From DATKLL01 sp035542475 (GTDB lineage: Bacteria > Desulfobacterota > Syntrophia > Syntrophales > UBA2185): a stretch of DNA of 64,000 nt. The stretch lies in contig DATKLL010000189.1 of NCBI GenBank assembly GCA_035542475.1, forward strand, positions 14,060 to 78,059, in the 5' to 3' direction. The notes under the pieces are model-generated. The model had not been told where the DNA came from, ran no database searches, and was given only the letters and a program-made list of their open reading frames with translations. Shown in pieces: positions 1 to 6,295 of the stretch (position 1 is its first letter; every line of letters starts with the position of its first letter). The translations under genes and the position numbers were made by a program.

Positions 1-1
1 C

Positions 2-283
2 TCACCCATTTTGGGGAAACAGAATGCTATAGTAGACGGCATCTCCATGCAGCTTCGACTTCAGGTAATTTGCGATTGATCCCAGCTCCAGTATATCGTT
101 AGTAGCTAACATGGCAAGCGTATCCGACTCATTTACCGGTACACCCTGGATAACCTTTTCGGCAATGATTTGAAGGTTTCTGTTTTTTATGCTGCCAAGG
201 AGATGTTCTGCTTTGGTGTTTTCGTGTGAGTTTATACTCATGGTAAACTGTCTATACAAATTAATCACTCTCTGTTGCAACAA
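2..283 (-). CDS. Small protein resembling the N-terminus of MqnE/CofH/BioB-type radical SAM enzymes
   Basis: 93 codons from a TTG start at 283 that is preceded by an AAGGGA ribosome site about six bases away; an internal ATG at 241 would give 79 residues. The middle and end (AEKVIQGVPVNESDTLAML, NDILELGSIANYLKSKLHGD) resemble the helical N-terminal segment that precedes the CxxxCxxC loop in aminofutalosine synthase (MqnE) and related radical SAM proteins. The frame closes with TGA at 2-4, before any cysteine motif appears, and only one base of the window lies beyond. It may therefore be a truncated remnant, a short stand-alone protein, or a frame interrupted by a recoded TGA (two other genes in this window appear to use TGA as a sense codon). 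Family assignment is by remembered motif only and is weak. Confidence 0.4.
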   Translation of the reverse strand: MLQQRVINLYRQFTMSINSHENTKAEHLLGSIKNRNLQIIAEKVIQGVPVNESDTLAMLATNDILELGSIANYLKSKLHGDAVYYSILFPQNG

Positions 284-414
284 AAAAATCCCTTGTGGTC
301 CAAGATATCAATTTATAAAGGCGTCAGAGAAAAAGTCGAGAACTATGTTTACAATTATGAAAAAAAGGGATATCTTATAATAGTTAATATAGCCGATATA
401 AATCGGGGGTAAAT

Positions 415-864
415 ATGTCAGATGGTATACCGGCAATCATTGTAGATGACGACCCGTCAGTATGTGAAGTTATTTTCGAGATTATCAAAAGGTTCTATAC
501 ATGGGGCGAAGTGCTCACTTTTACTGATTCAAATGAAGCATTATCTTTCTGTCGGAGACAGAAGACCGGGGTCGCAATTTTTATCTTGGATGTCTTCATG
601 GGGAAAAAAACAGGGTTTGACTTCCTTAACTCTATTCTGGATAAATTCCCCATGGCTCATCAGGACACTATTATCATTACGGGAAATGCAAATGATGAGG
701 TGGTAAAGATGTGCGTTGCTTCAGATATTACCTATCTATTGGAAAAGCCCATCAGACCTTATGCATTGCAACTAGCCATCAGAGCCATCGTCTCGAAATA
801 TGTGAAATTCGCAAAAAAACTTTTACAGGATCCTCTATTTGCCAAGAGTGTTATAAAATTTTAG
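415..864 (+). CDS. Single-domain response regulator (CheY-like receiver)
   Basis: 149 residues, almost entirely one receiver domain. The acidic pocket is D11-D12-D13, the phospho-acceptor is D59 (FILDVFMG), the switch threonine is T89 (IIITGNAN) and the conserved lysine is K111 (LEKPIRP). There is no DNA-binding output domain; the last 25 or so residues form a short basic helical tail. It would act by protein-protein contact, taking phosphate from one of the histidine kinases, several of which are encoded in this window. The ATG has a GGGGG purine stretch close upstream, and a TATAAT-like box lies about 40 bases before the start. It is transcribed alone and divergently from the small gene at the left edge, with a 130-base gap. 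No cognate kinase is adjacent, so it is an orphan. Confidence 0.85.
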   Translation: MSDGIPAIIVDDDPSVCEVIFEIIKRFYTWGEVLTFTDSNEALSFCRRQKTGVAIFILDVFMGKKTGFDFLNSILDKFPMAHQDTIIITGNANDEVVKMCVASDITYLLEKPIRPYALQLAIRAIVSKYVKFAKKLLQDPLFAKSVIKF

Positions 865-1231
865 TCAACTTTTCTATTATTCTATCGCATACAACAAATG
901 CTAATCAATAACTGCAGGCAATATATCACTTGGCAATATTTAATCCGTAACGAAATATCCGGTGATAGTATTTTGCCAATATGATTCCTTAAAAGAACAT
1001 TCTTAAACCTGACTCCTTTGCAGCGCCGCACAGTGTTTACAGAATATTGACCAATAACGCGAGTACTTCTCTATTGTTATTATGGTAGTGTTGAACTACT
1101 ATTCTACATCTATTAAACCACTATTGTGTAGTCTGCCGTTTTTATTAAAATAGCAATCCAATATATCATTTTAAAGTAATCTATAAGCTCGAAATCGGGT
1201 GGGTCAAAACAATTGGTCTAAGGAGGAAAGT
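865..1231. other. Intergenic region, 367 bp, AT-rich, holding one arm of an inverted repeat
   Basis: No convincing gene is present. The stretch is AT-rich with no long open frame of coding character. Its end (1186-1205) carries the left arm of an inverted repeat whose right arm lies beyond the next gene. The ribosome site AGGAGG at 1221-1226 belongs to the following gene. No clear sigma-70 or sigma-54 promoter was recognised here. Confidence 0.5.
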
Positions 1232-1732
1232 ATGAGAAAGGTAGCAATATGGGTTGTGGTAGCAGCGAGTTTTATGCTGATTTTTGCGCAGACATCATTT
1301 GCTCAGGCAACTGGGCCAACCGCACCAAAGGGTGCCTGGACTTTGGGGGTGCCAGCACTTGATGCCGAGACATCATTTACCGGGCAGGAGGCTATAATAG
1401 CCGAGCCTGGTAAAGTAGCGAAAATCGAACCGATGAAAGGTGTAAAAGACGGTCTGCAGATGAGATTTACGACGGACCAGGGCAATAAGTACGTTGTCTA
1501 TTTAGGGCCCAAGTGGTTCATTGAGAATCAGAAGATCAAATTTGCGGCCGGCGACAAGGTTGAAGTAAGAGGCAAGAAGTATGGCAACAGGATCATTGCC
1601 TCGGAAGTAAGCAAGGGCGATTGGACCATGAAACTTCGCAACGAAGAAGATGGTATGCCAAGTTGGGAATGCTGTTTTCCCCGGTCAGTAAAAAAGGAAT
1701 AGTAAACGAACGACCCACCCAATTTTTGAGCT
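1186..1732. repeat. Inverted-repeat pair enclosing one gene (arms 1186-1205 and 1712-1732)
   Basis: The left arm AGCTCGAAATCGGGTGGGTC (1186-1205) is matched by the reverse complement of 1712-1732, which differs by a few bases and a one-base insertion in the A run. GGGTGGGTC/GACCCACCC and AGCTC/GAGCT pair exactly. The arms bracket the periplasmic-protein gene at 1232-1702 and lie 26 and 9 bases outside it. Possible meanings are a long-range mRNA stem, a paired protein-binding site, or terminal repeats of a tiny mobile cassette. No clear target-site duplication is visible outside the arms, so mobility is not supported. Confidence 0.6.
1232..1702 (+). CDS. Periplasmic OB-fold-like small protein of unknown function
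   Basis: 156 residues. The ATG at 1232 is chosen because AGGAGG lies five bases upstream and because it opens a clear signal peptide: MRKVAIWVVVAAS followed by a hydrophobic run and a likely cleavage after TSFAQA. The mature part is a compact beta-rich domain with the pattern EAIIAEPGKVAKIEP, KYVVYLGPKWFIENQ, GDKVEVRGKKYGNRIIASEV, which looks like a small OB-fold with a 'strand - LGP.WF - GD.V.V.G' core seen in periplasmic proteins of sulfate reducers and related anaerobes. The C-terminus contains a Cys pair (WECCFPR). Function is unknown. It precedes the selenocysteine rhodanese by about 100 bases in the same direction, so the two may be co-transcribed, although the inverted repeat lies between them. 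Confidence 0.75.
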   Translation: MRKVAIWVVVAASFMLIFAQTSFAQATGPTAPKGAWTLGVPALDAETSFTGQEAIIAEPGKVAKIEPMKGVKDGLQMRFTTDQGNKYVVYLGPKWFIENQKIKFAAGDKVEVRGKKYGNRIIASEVSKGDWTMKLRNEEDGMPSWECCFPRSVKKE

Positions 1733-1808
1733 GGCATAATTAAGTGAGATCGACTTGGTAATCAGTGAATTTGAACTAACTGCAAAATATTTTCCCTGGA
1801 AGGACGAA

Positions 1809-2240
1809 ATGAGGATGTCGACGCGACGGTTATTAAAAGGGCTATTTTTTTCTCTGCTCTTCATTTTACTGAATCAGCTGATTGTACCGGCTGCATCCCC
1901 TGCTACTGATGTAGTTCCACGAATTACAGTGCAGGAGCTGAAGGCCAAGATTGATAGAGGTGAGGATGTAGTTATTATTGACGTCAGGGCAGGACGAGAA
2001 TATGAAGACAGCAAAATCAAGATAAAAGGGGCCATAAGAATCTCCATAGTTAAACTGGAAGACAGGATCAGTGAACTGCCGAGGGATAAGGAGATCGTAA
2101 CATATTGTACTTGACACAATGAAGCTACGAGTGCCCGTGCGGCCGAGATCTTATTAGACAAGGGTTTTAAAAGGGTGAGCGCCCTCAAGGGCGGTTTTCA
2201 TGCCTGGACAGATGCAGGGTATCCAATTGAGCCTAAATAA
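1809..2240 (+). CDS. Rhodanese-like exported protein with in-frame TGA, predicted selenoprotein
   Basis: 143 residues if TGA at 2112-2114 is read as selenocysteine (Sec102). The ATG at 1809 has AAGGA four bases upstream and opens a signal peptide or membrane anchor (RRLLKGLFFSLLFILLNQL). The rhodanese domain runs from about residue 40: VVIIDVRAGREYE, then the active loop YCT-Sec-HNEATSARAA, then KGFKRVSALKGGFHAWTDAG, ending at TAA 2238-2240. Everything after the TGA is typical rhodanese sequence in the same frame, so the TGA is not the natural end. Related rhodaneses (for example those fused to DedA proteins) carry YCTCPNEA here, so Sec replaces the second Cys of a Cys-x-Cys loop, leaving C100-x-U102. 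A hairpin with GU in its loop starts at the right distance downstream. The alternative is a Cys-to-stop mutation or sequencing error. No sel genes are in the window. Confidence 0.75.
2122..2152 (+). promoter_or_regulatory. Candidate bacterial SECIS hairpin of the rhodanese gene
   Basis: Downstream of the TGA at 2112-2114, GCC (2133-2135) pairs with GGC (2141-2143) around a five-base loop CGTGC whose second and third bases are GU in RNA. The stem can be lengthened with interruptions down to AAG/CTT (2122-2124 with 2150-2152). The apical loop begins 22 bases after the TGA, within the range accepted for bacterial SECIS elements, and has the usual early loop G. The stem is weak and bulged, so this is supportive rather than decisive. 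Confidence 0.45.
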
Positions 2241-2334
2241 CGGCAATTTGCCGTTGCCCCAATCGACCCCCTTAGCTTTTTCTACATGATCCTGTACAAA
2301 TCAGGCGGATATGTGAAAGAATGTAAAATCCCTG

Positions 2335-2856
2335 CTACTGAGTGGTTTTCAACTCAAATTGTTTCTCCAGCATTTTATCAAGAGTACGGCAGTTCCAGCA
2401 AATGATCCGACCATTTCGGTCAATCAATGCCTTAACAGGTACGCCAACAACACCGTAGCTCTGGTACACCTTTCCATCTCCATCCAGAAGCGTAGGAAAT
2501 GGTAGACTGTTTTTCTTTGAAAAAGCTAACGCTTTCTCTCGCGATTCCATTACATTGATATTCAAAAGAACCAGACCTTTGGCATTATATAAGGAATAGA
2601 TTTCTTTCAGCTGGGAAATTGTGGAACGACACTCTGGGCACCATGTAGCCATGAAATACAGTAATACCGTACGTCCCTTATAATCACTCAGCCTGACATT
2701 CCTGCCATCCAAATCTTTCAAGATAAAATCTAAGGCAAGATCATTATCCTGTGTTTTTGTAACTTCCTCCCCGTGTAGAAAATTTGGGACAAAGAAAAAT
2801 GTGATGATATTAAACACCAAGATGAAACTAATCACCCATCGAAGAAACTTTCTCAT
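2335..2856 (-). CDS. TlpA/ResA-like thiol-disulfide oxidoreductase
   Basis: 173 residues with an N-terminal hydrophobic segment (about 6-25) that would secrete or anchor the protein outside the inner membrane. The thioredoxin fold follows, with FMATWCPECRSTI giving active cysteines C73 and C76 (CPEC), and the cis-proline region VVGVPVKALID. The domain order and the LDG.DGKVYQSYGVVGVP segment are typical of TlpA/ResA proteins that reduce disulfides in apocytochrome c or other exported proteins. A second Cys pair (CWNC) lies near the C-terminus and is not a standard feature. It is convergent with the selenocysteine rhodanese, about 95 bases apart, and both are predicted periplasmic redox proteins. 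A good sigma-70 promoter lies upstream. Confidence 0.85.
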   Translation of the reverse strand: MRKFLRWVISFILVFNIITFFFVPNFLHGEEVTKTQDNDLALDFILKDLDGRNVRLSDYKGRTVLLYFMATWCPECRSTISQLKEIYSLYNAKGLVLLNINVMESREKALAFSKKNSLPFPTLLDGDGKVYQSYGVVGVPVKALIDRNGRIICWNCRTLDKMLEKQFELKTTQ

Positions 2857-2915
2857 AATCAGATCCTTTATTAAAAAATAATTGAATTTAATAGTAACTC
2901 CCTTTTTTTAATAAA

Positions 2916-2944
2916 AATATAGAGCGGCTGTGATTGTGTGTCAA
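2916..2944 (-). promoter_or_regulatory. Sigma-70 promoter for the TlpA-like gene
   Basis: Reading leftward, TTGACA (2944-2939) is followed after 17 bases by TATATT (2921-2916). Both boxes and the spacing are near consensus, and the start codon is about 60 bases downstream. Confidence 0.65.
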
Positions 2945-3043
2945 GAAAAAATGACGGCGGAATATGGTTTGAGCCGATATTATTTGTATTCGTTTTTTTA
3001 TGTTATAGCCGCGCCAGGGCGTCAAGGTTATTGTGAAAAGGAT

Positions 3044-5917
3044 TCAATTATGACCTTCTTTTTTAGCATCAAGAATCCTACGAATGATCCGGGCGAGCCT
3101 GATTGTTGTAAACGGTTTCATTACAAGCTCCCGCACTCCTAGCTCCTTCACGCGCTTCTCATTGATCAACTCACTGAAACCGGTGCTTAGAATTATCGGT
3201 ACATCGGGGCGGATAGCCCGTAGTTCTCTTGCCAGCTCTAAACCTGTCATGCCGGGCATCGTCATGTCTGTTATGACCAGATCAAATGCATGTGGCTTAT
3301 CGCGGAATGTCTCAAGCGCCTCGGAGCTGTTTGTTCCAGTAGTTACATCATAACCAATGGACTGCAGCATTTCCTTCCCCAAATCGGCCAAGTCTTTCTC
3401 ATCATCAATGAACAGAATCCGCTCATCCCCCGTTGGTAACTCATCCATTAATTCTGCTTCCGATGATATTGCCTCTTCGATTGTCGGAAGAAAAATATTA
3501 ACAATCGATCCTTTACCGGGCTCGCTGTATACGGTTATTCCGCCTCCATAGCCCTTGACTATGCCTTGAACTATCGATAGACCCAGACCGGTGCCTTCCC
3601 CGGCCTCCTTGGTGGTGAAGTACGGATCGAATATTCGCTCCATTACCGTTGTGCTCATGCCATGGCCGGTGTCGCTCACAGTTAGCGCCACGTACCGACC
3701 GGGAAGCATGTCGGTATGCCGCGAAGTAAACGAGGCATCCACATCTACCTCCGAGAGTCTCACTCCCAAGATACCGCCGGTCTCACGCATCGCATGGGCT
3801 GCATTAGTGCACAGGTTCATCAGAATCTGCTGTACCTGCGTCGGATCCGCTAGGATGATCCCTCTGTCCGGGGTGATGGCTATATTTTGATGCATCTCTA
3901 TCGTGGCGGGCAGCGAGGAGCGTAACAGTTTGAGGGCCTCCTTAACAATCGGAGCGATCTGCACGGGCTTTCTTTCATGTTCGGTTTGCCGGCTGAAGGT
4001 GAGTATCTGACTCACCAGGTCTCTGGCGCGCGCTCCCGCCTTCAGCACCTGTTCAAGGTCGCGTCGAATCGCATTATCTCCTCTCCCCTTATAAAGCGCC
4101 ATTTCTGAATAGCCGATAATAGCCGTAAGGATATTATTGAAGTCATGGGCAATCCCGCCGGCAAGGGTGCCGATGGCCTCCATTTTCTGGGCTTGGCGGA
4201 GCATTCTCTCCATATGATGTCGTTCAGTTAAATCCACAACATTCCCCAGAATCGCCTGTTTCCCCTCATAGGTTACGGATCTGACTGTCTCCATAAGCCA
4301 CCTGGTACGGCCGTGGAAGTCAGTAATGCGAAATTCATAAGGGATAGACCGTCTTCCCTTCAGCATATCCATGGCATTCGCTCTCGCCATATCACGGTCT
4401 TCAGGATGGATAAAATCGAGGACACTCTTATCTATCAAGGAGTTTTCCGTATAGCCGGTGTATTCTGATATAAGGGGATTCACGAATTTAAGCTTTCCCT
4501 CCAGGGCTACATAAACTCCAATTTGAGAACTGTCGGCCAGCGTCCTGTAGAGTTCCTCCGCGCGCCGGCGACGGCTGATATCTATAATGGCCCCTCCGGC
4601 GCCGACTACCCTTCCATTCCTGCTCACGGGGTTGGTGAAAATCAGGACATGGAGCGTGCTCCCGTCTTTTCTCACTGCGGTATATTCATTGCCCCCTGTT
4701 GCTTCCCCTTTCAATACCCTCTGAAGCCTATTACCCGCCCTTTCCCGGTCTTCCGGGGTAAGCCTCTCCAGAGCCTTCAAGCCTGCGTCGATATCTGCTT
4801 TCGTGTATGAGAACATTTCGAGGAAGGCATCGTTTACGGATATGATGTTACCTTCGGTATCAAGTTCAAATACCGCAATCGGCAGAAAATTGACAAACTC
4901 CCTGTATTTCTTCTCGCTTTCCTGCAAAGCTTCTTCCGCCCGCTTGCGCTCGGTAATATCCACAATCATCGGTAAAAAATAAAGAAGACTGCCCGCTGTG
5001 TCTCTGATCGCCCGCACCGACAGCTGTCCCCAAATGATTTCGCCGTCCTTGCGGATGTATCTTTTCTCCGTAACATACCGGTCAATCTCGCCGGATGCCA
5101 GAAGCTTCACCTGCTCCGTATCGGCGCCAAGATGATCCGGGTGGGTTATGTCCGTGAATCTCAGCAATGCAAATTCTTCAGCCGAATATCCCAGCATGCG
5201 ACACATGGCTTCATTGACGCCTGTGAAATGATAATCAGGCGAAGTGATGGCCGCACCAACAGGCGATTGGTCAAAAATTCGCCTAAAATTCATTTCACTT
5301 TCCTTGAGCGCCTCCTCTGCCTGTTTGCGCTCGGCTATGTTTCGAATGATTGCCTGGAAAAACTTCTTACCCTCGATTTCAATCACACGTGCGCTGATTT
5401 CCACTGGAAATTTCGTCCCATCCTTACTGATATGCTTCGTCTCGTAAACCATGCCGTTCATCCTGTCCACCTTCTCTATAAGACCTCCAAGGTCAGGCAT
5501 CGCTTCCGGATCGCGTATCGTCCGTACATTCATTCCGAGCATTTCTTCACGTGTATATCCATAACTCTGAGCAGCCCGGTCATTTGCTTCAATGATATTC
5601 CAACCCGCATCCAGCAAAAGGATAATGTCATTGGCGTATCTAGTGAGGTATTCAAAATGCTTTGCAATAACATCGCGCGTAAGCTCCGCTTCATACAGCT
5701 TTCGGTACAGTCGTGACCGCTGATGGCGCCAGACAAGCGCCATTGCCATCCCTGCTGTGACTATCAATGAACAGACAAGAACGAGCGCCATCCGGAAGCT
5801 CTCGCTAATAGTGGTCTTATATAAGACGTAACCGGACATGCCGATGCCTGCGGCCAGCAGAAAGAAGATGATTACCAGATGCAAAGGAATGTTCCGAGTA
5901 TTTGTTTGATCTGCCAT
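3044..5917 (-). CDS. Membrane hybrid histidine kinase with four PAS domains and a C-terminal receiver
   Basis: 957 residues. The ATG at 5917 is preferred over an upstream in-frame start because GGAGAGG sits six bases before it. Order: two membrane helices (about 10-30 and 38-58, HLVIIFFLLAAGIGMSGYVL), four PAS domains each followed by the PAC-type ERKRAEE linker (YANDIILLLDAGWNII, MNFRRIFDQSPVGAA, KYREFVNFLPIAVFEL, LYRTLADSSQIGVYV), a HisKA box with the phospho-accepting His in GGIAHDFNNILTAIIGYSE, an HATPase with DTGHGM and GTGLGLSIVQGIV, and a receiver with D in FDLVITDMTMPG. The signal is unknown; the short loop between helices suggests cytosolic or membrane sensing. Upstream lies an unusual pair of hairpins that includes a terminator-like stem just before the ribosome site, so transcription may be attenuated. 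Confidence 0.9.
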   Translation of the reverse strand: MADQTNTRNIPLHLVIIFFLLAAGIGMSGYVLYKTTISESFRMALVLVCSLIVTAGMAMALVWRHQRSRLYRKLYEAELTRDVIAKHFEYLTRYANDIILLLDAGWNIIEANDRAAQSYGYTREEMLGMNVRTIRDPEAMPDLGGLIEKVDRMNGMVYETKHISKDGTKFPVEISARVIEIEGKKFFQAIIRNIAERKQAEEALKESEMNFRRIFDQSPVGAAITSPDYHFTGVNEAMCRMLGYSAEEFALLRFTDITHPDHLGADTEQVKLLASGEIDRYVTEKRYIRKDGEIIWGQLSVRAIRDTAGSLLYFLPMIVDITERKRAEEALQESEKKYREFVNFLPIAVFELDTEGNIISVNDAFLEMFSYTKADIDAGLKALERLTPEDRERAGNRLQRVLKGEATGGNEYTAVRKDGSTLHVLIFTNPVSRNGRVVGAGGAIIDISRRRRAEELYRTLADSSQIGVYVALEGKLKFVNPLISEYTGYTENSLIDKSVLDFIHPEDRDMARANAMDMLKGRRSIPYEFRITDFHGRTRWLMETVRSVTYEGKQAILGNVVDLTERHHMERMLRQAQKMEAIGTLAGGIAHDFNNILTAIIGYSEMALYKGRGDNAIRRDLEQVLKAGARARDLVSQILTFSRQTEHERKPVQIAPIVKEALKLLRSSLPATIEMHQNIAITPDRGIILADPTQVQQILMNLCTNAAHAMRETGGILGVRLSEVDVDASFTSRHTDMLPGRYVALTVSDTGHGMSTTVMERIFDPYFTTKEAGEGTGLGLSIVQGIVKGYGGGITVYSEPGKGSIVNIFLPTIEEAISSEAELMDELPTGDERILFIDDEKDLADLGKEMLQSIGYDVTTGTNSSEALETFRDKPHAFDLVITDMTMPGMTGLELARELRAIRPDVPIILSTGFSELINEKRVKELGVRELVMKPFTTIRLARIIRRILDAKKEGHN

Positions 5918-5933
5918 ATTGATCCTCTCCAAT

Positions 5934-5962
5934 AAAAAACCTGTCCCTGAATCAAGGACAGG
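5934..5962 (-). terminator. Terminator-like hairpin in front of the hybrid kinase (possible attenuator)
   Basis: CCTGTCC and GGACAGG (5940-5946 and 5956-5962) form a perfect 7-bp stem with a nine-base loop, followed in the leftward direction by six T residues. It lies only about 17 bases before the kinase start codon. It could end transcripts from the PrkA operon, whose last gene stops at 6296, or act as an attenuator for the kinase. Confidence 0.65.
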
Positions 5963-5995
5963 CATTCATTGTCAAATACTATTGACGAGTGAATG
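5963..5995. promoter_or_regulatory. 33-bp inverted repeat, operator or anti-terminator stem
   Basis: CATTCA-TT-GTCAA on the left and TTGAC-GAG-TGAATG on the right mirror one another around ATACTA. The repeat directly abuts the terminator-like stem upstream of the kinase gene. Its symmetry suits a dimeric regulator; as RNA it would form a second hairpin in the kinase leader. Confidence 0.5.
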
Positions 5996-6295
5996 ATAAA
6001 TATTTAGACATACAATAATCATTAATCGTGTGAAGTCAAGTTGATGAATTTGTGGTCACCGCCATCGCCGACCACTTCGATATGGTCCAGGATATCTGAA
6101 CCTCTGTACAGATGCTCATCGTCGAAAAATTATAGTGCGACTTTGATAAAAAATTGTTTTTCAATGTATGAAATAAGCATTCTGGTATATCAAGACGATC
6201 TAAGAATCAACATCATGTCATTAATGTGAGGATTTCATTGGACCATTTTTAAGATATTCTGATCATTATCTAAAGTATTCACTGCGAAACGCAGA

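Larger units (their letters stand above)
5918..6295. other. Intergenic region, 378 bp, with tandem hairpins and a possible gene remnant
   Basis: Next to the kinase start lie a terminator-like hairpin (5934-5962) and an adjoining inverted repeat (5963-5995). Between about 6020 and 6135 the minus strand holds a stop-to-stop frame of some 34 codons with no ATG, ending in TAA; parts such as LDHIEVVGDGGDHKFINL look protein-like and the stretch is richer in GC than its flanks. It may be the tail of a decayed gene. The remainder up to 6295 is AT-rich with nothing recognisable. Confidence 0.45.

Noticed and set aside
2241..2253. Terminator after the rhodanese gene
   Set aside because: CGGCA/TGCCG forms only a 5-bp stem with a three-base loop and no T run; too weak to call.
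5132..5716. Plus-strand open frame opposite the first hybrid kinase
   Set aside because: Antisense to PAS domains; no start signal and no similarity recognised.
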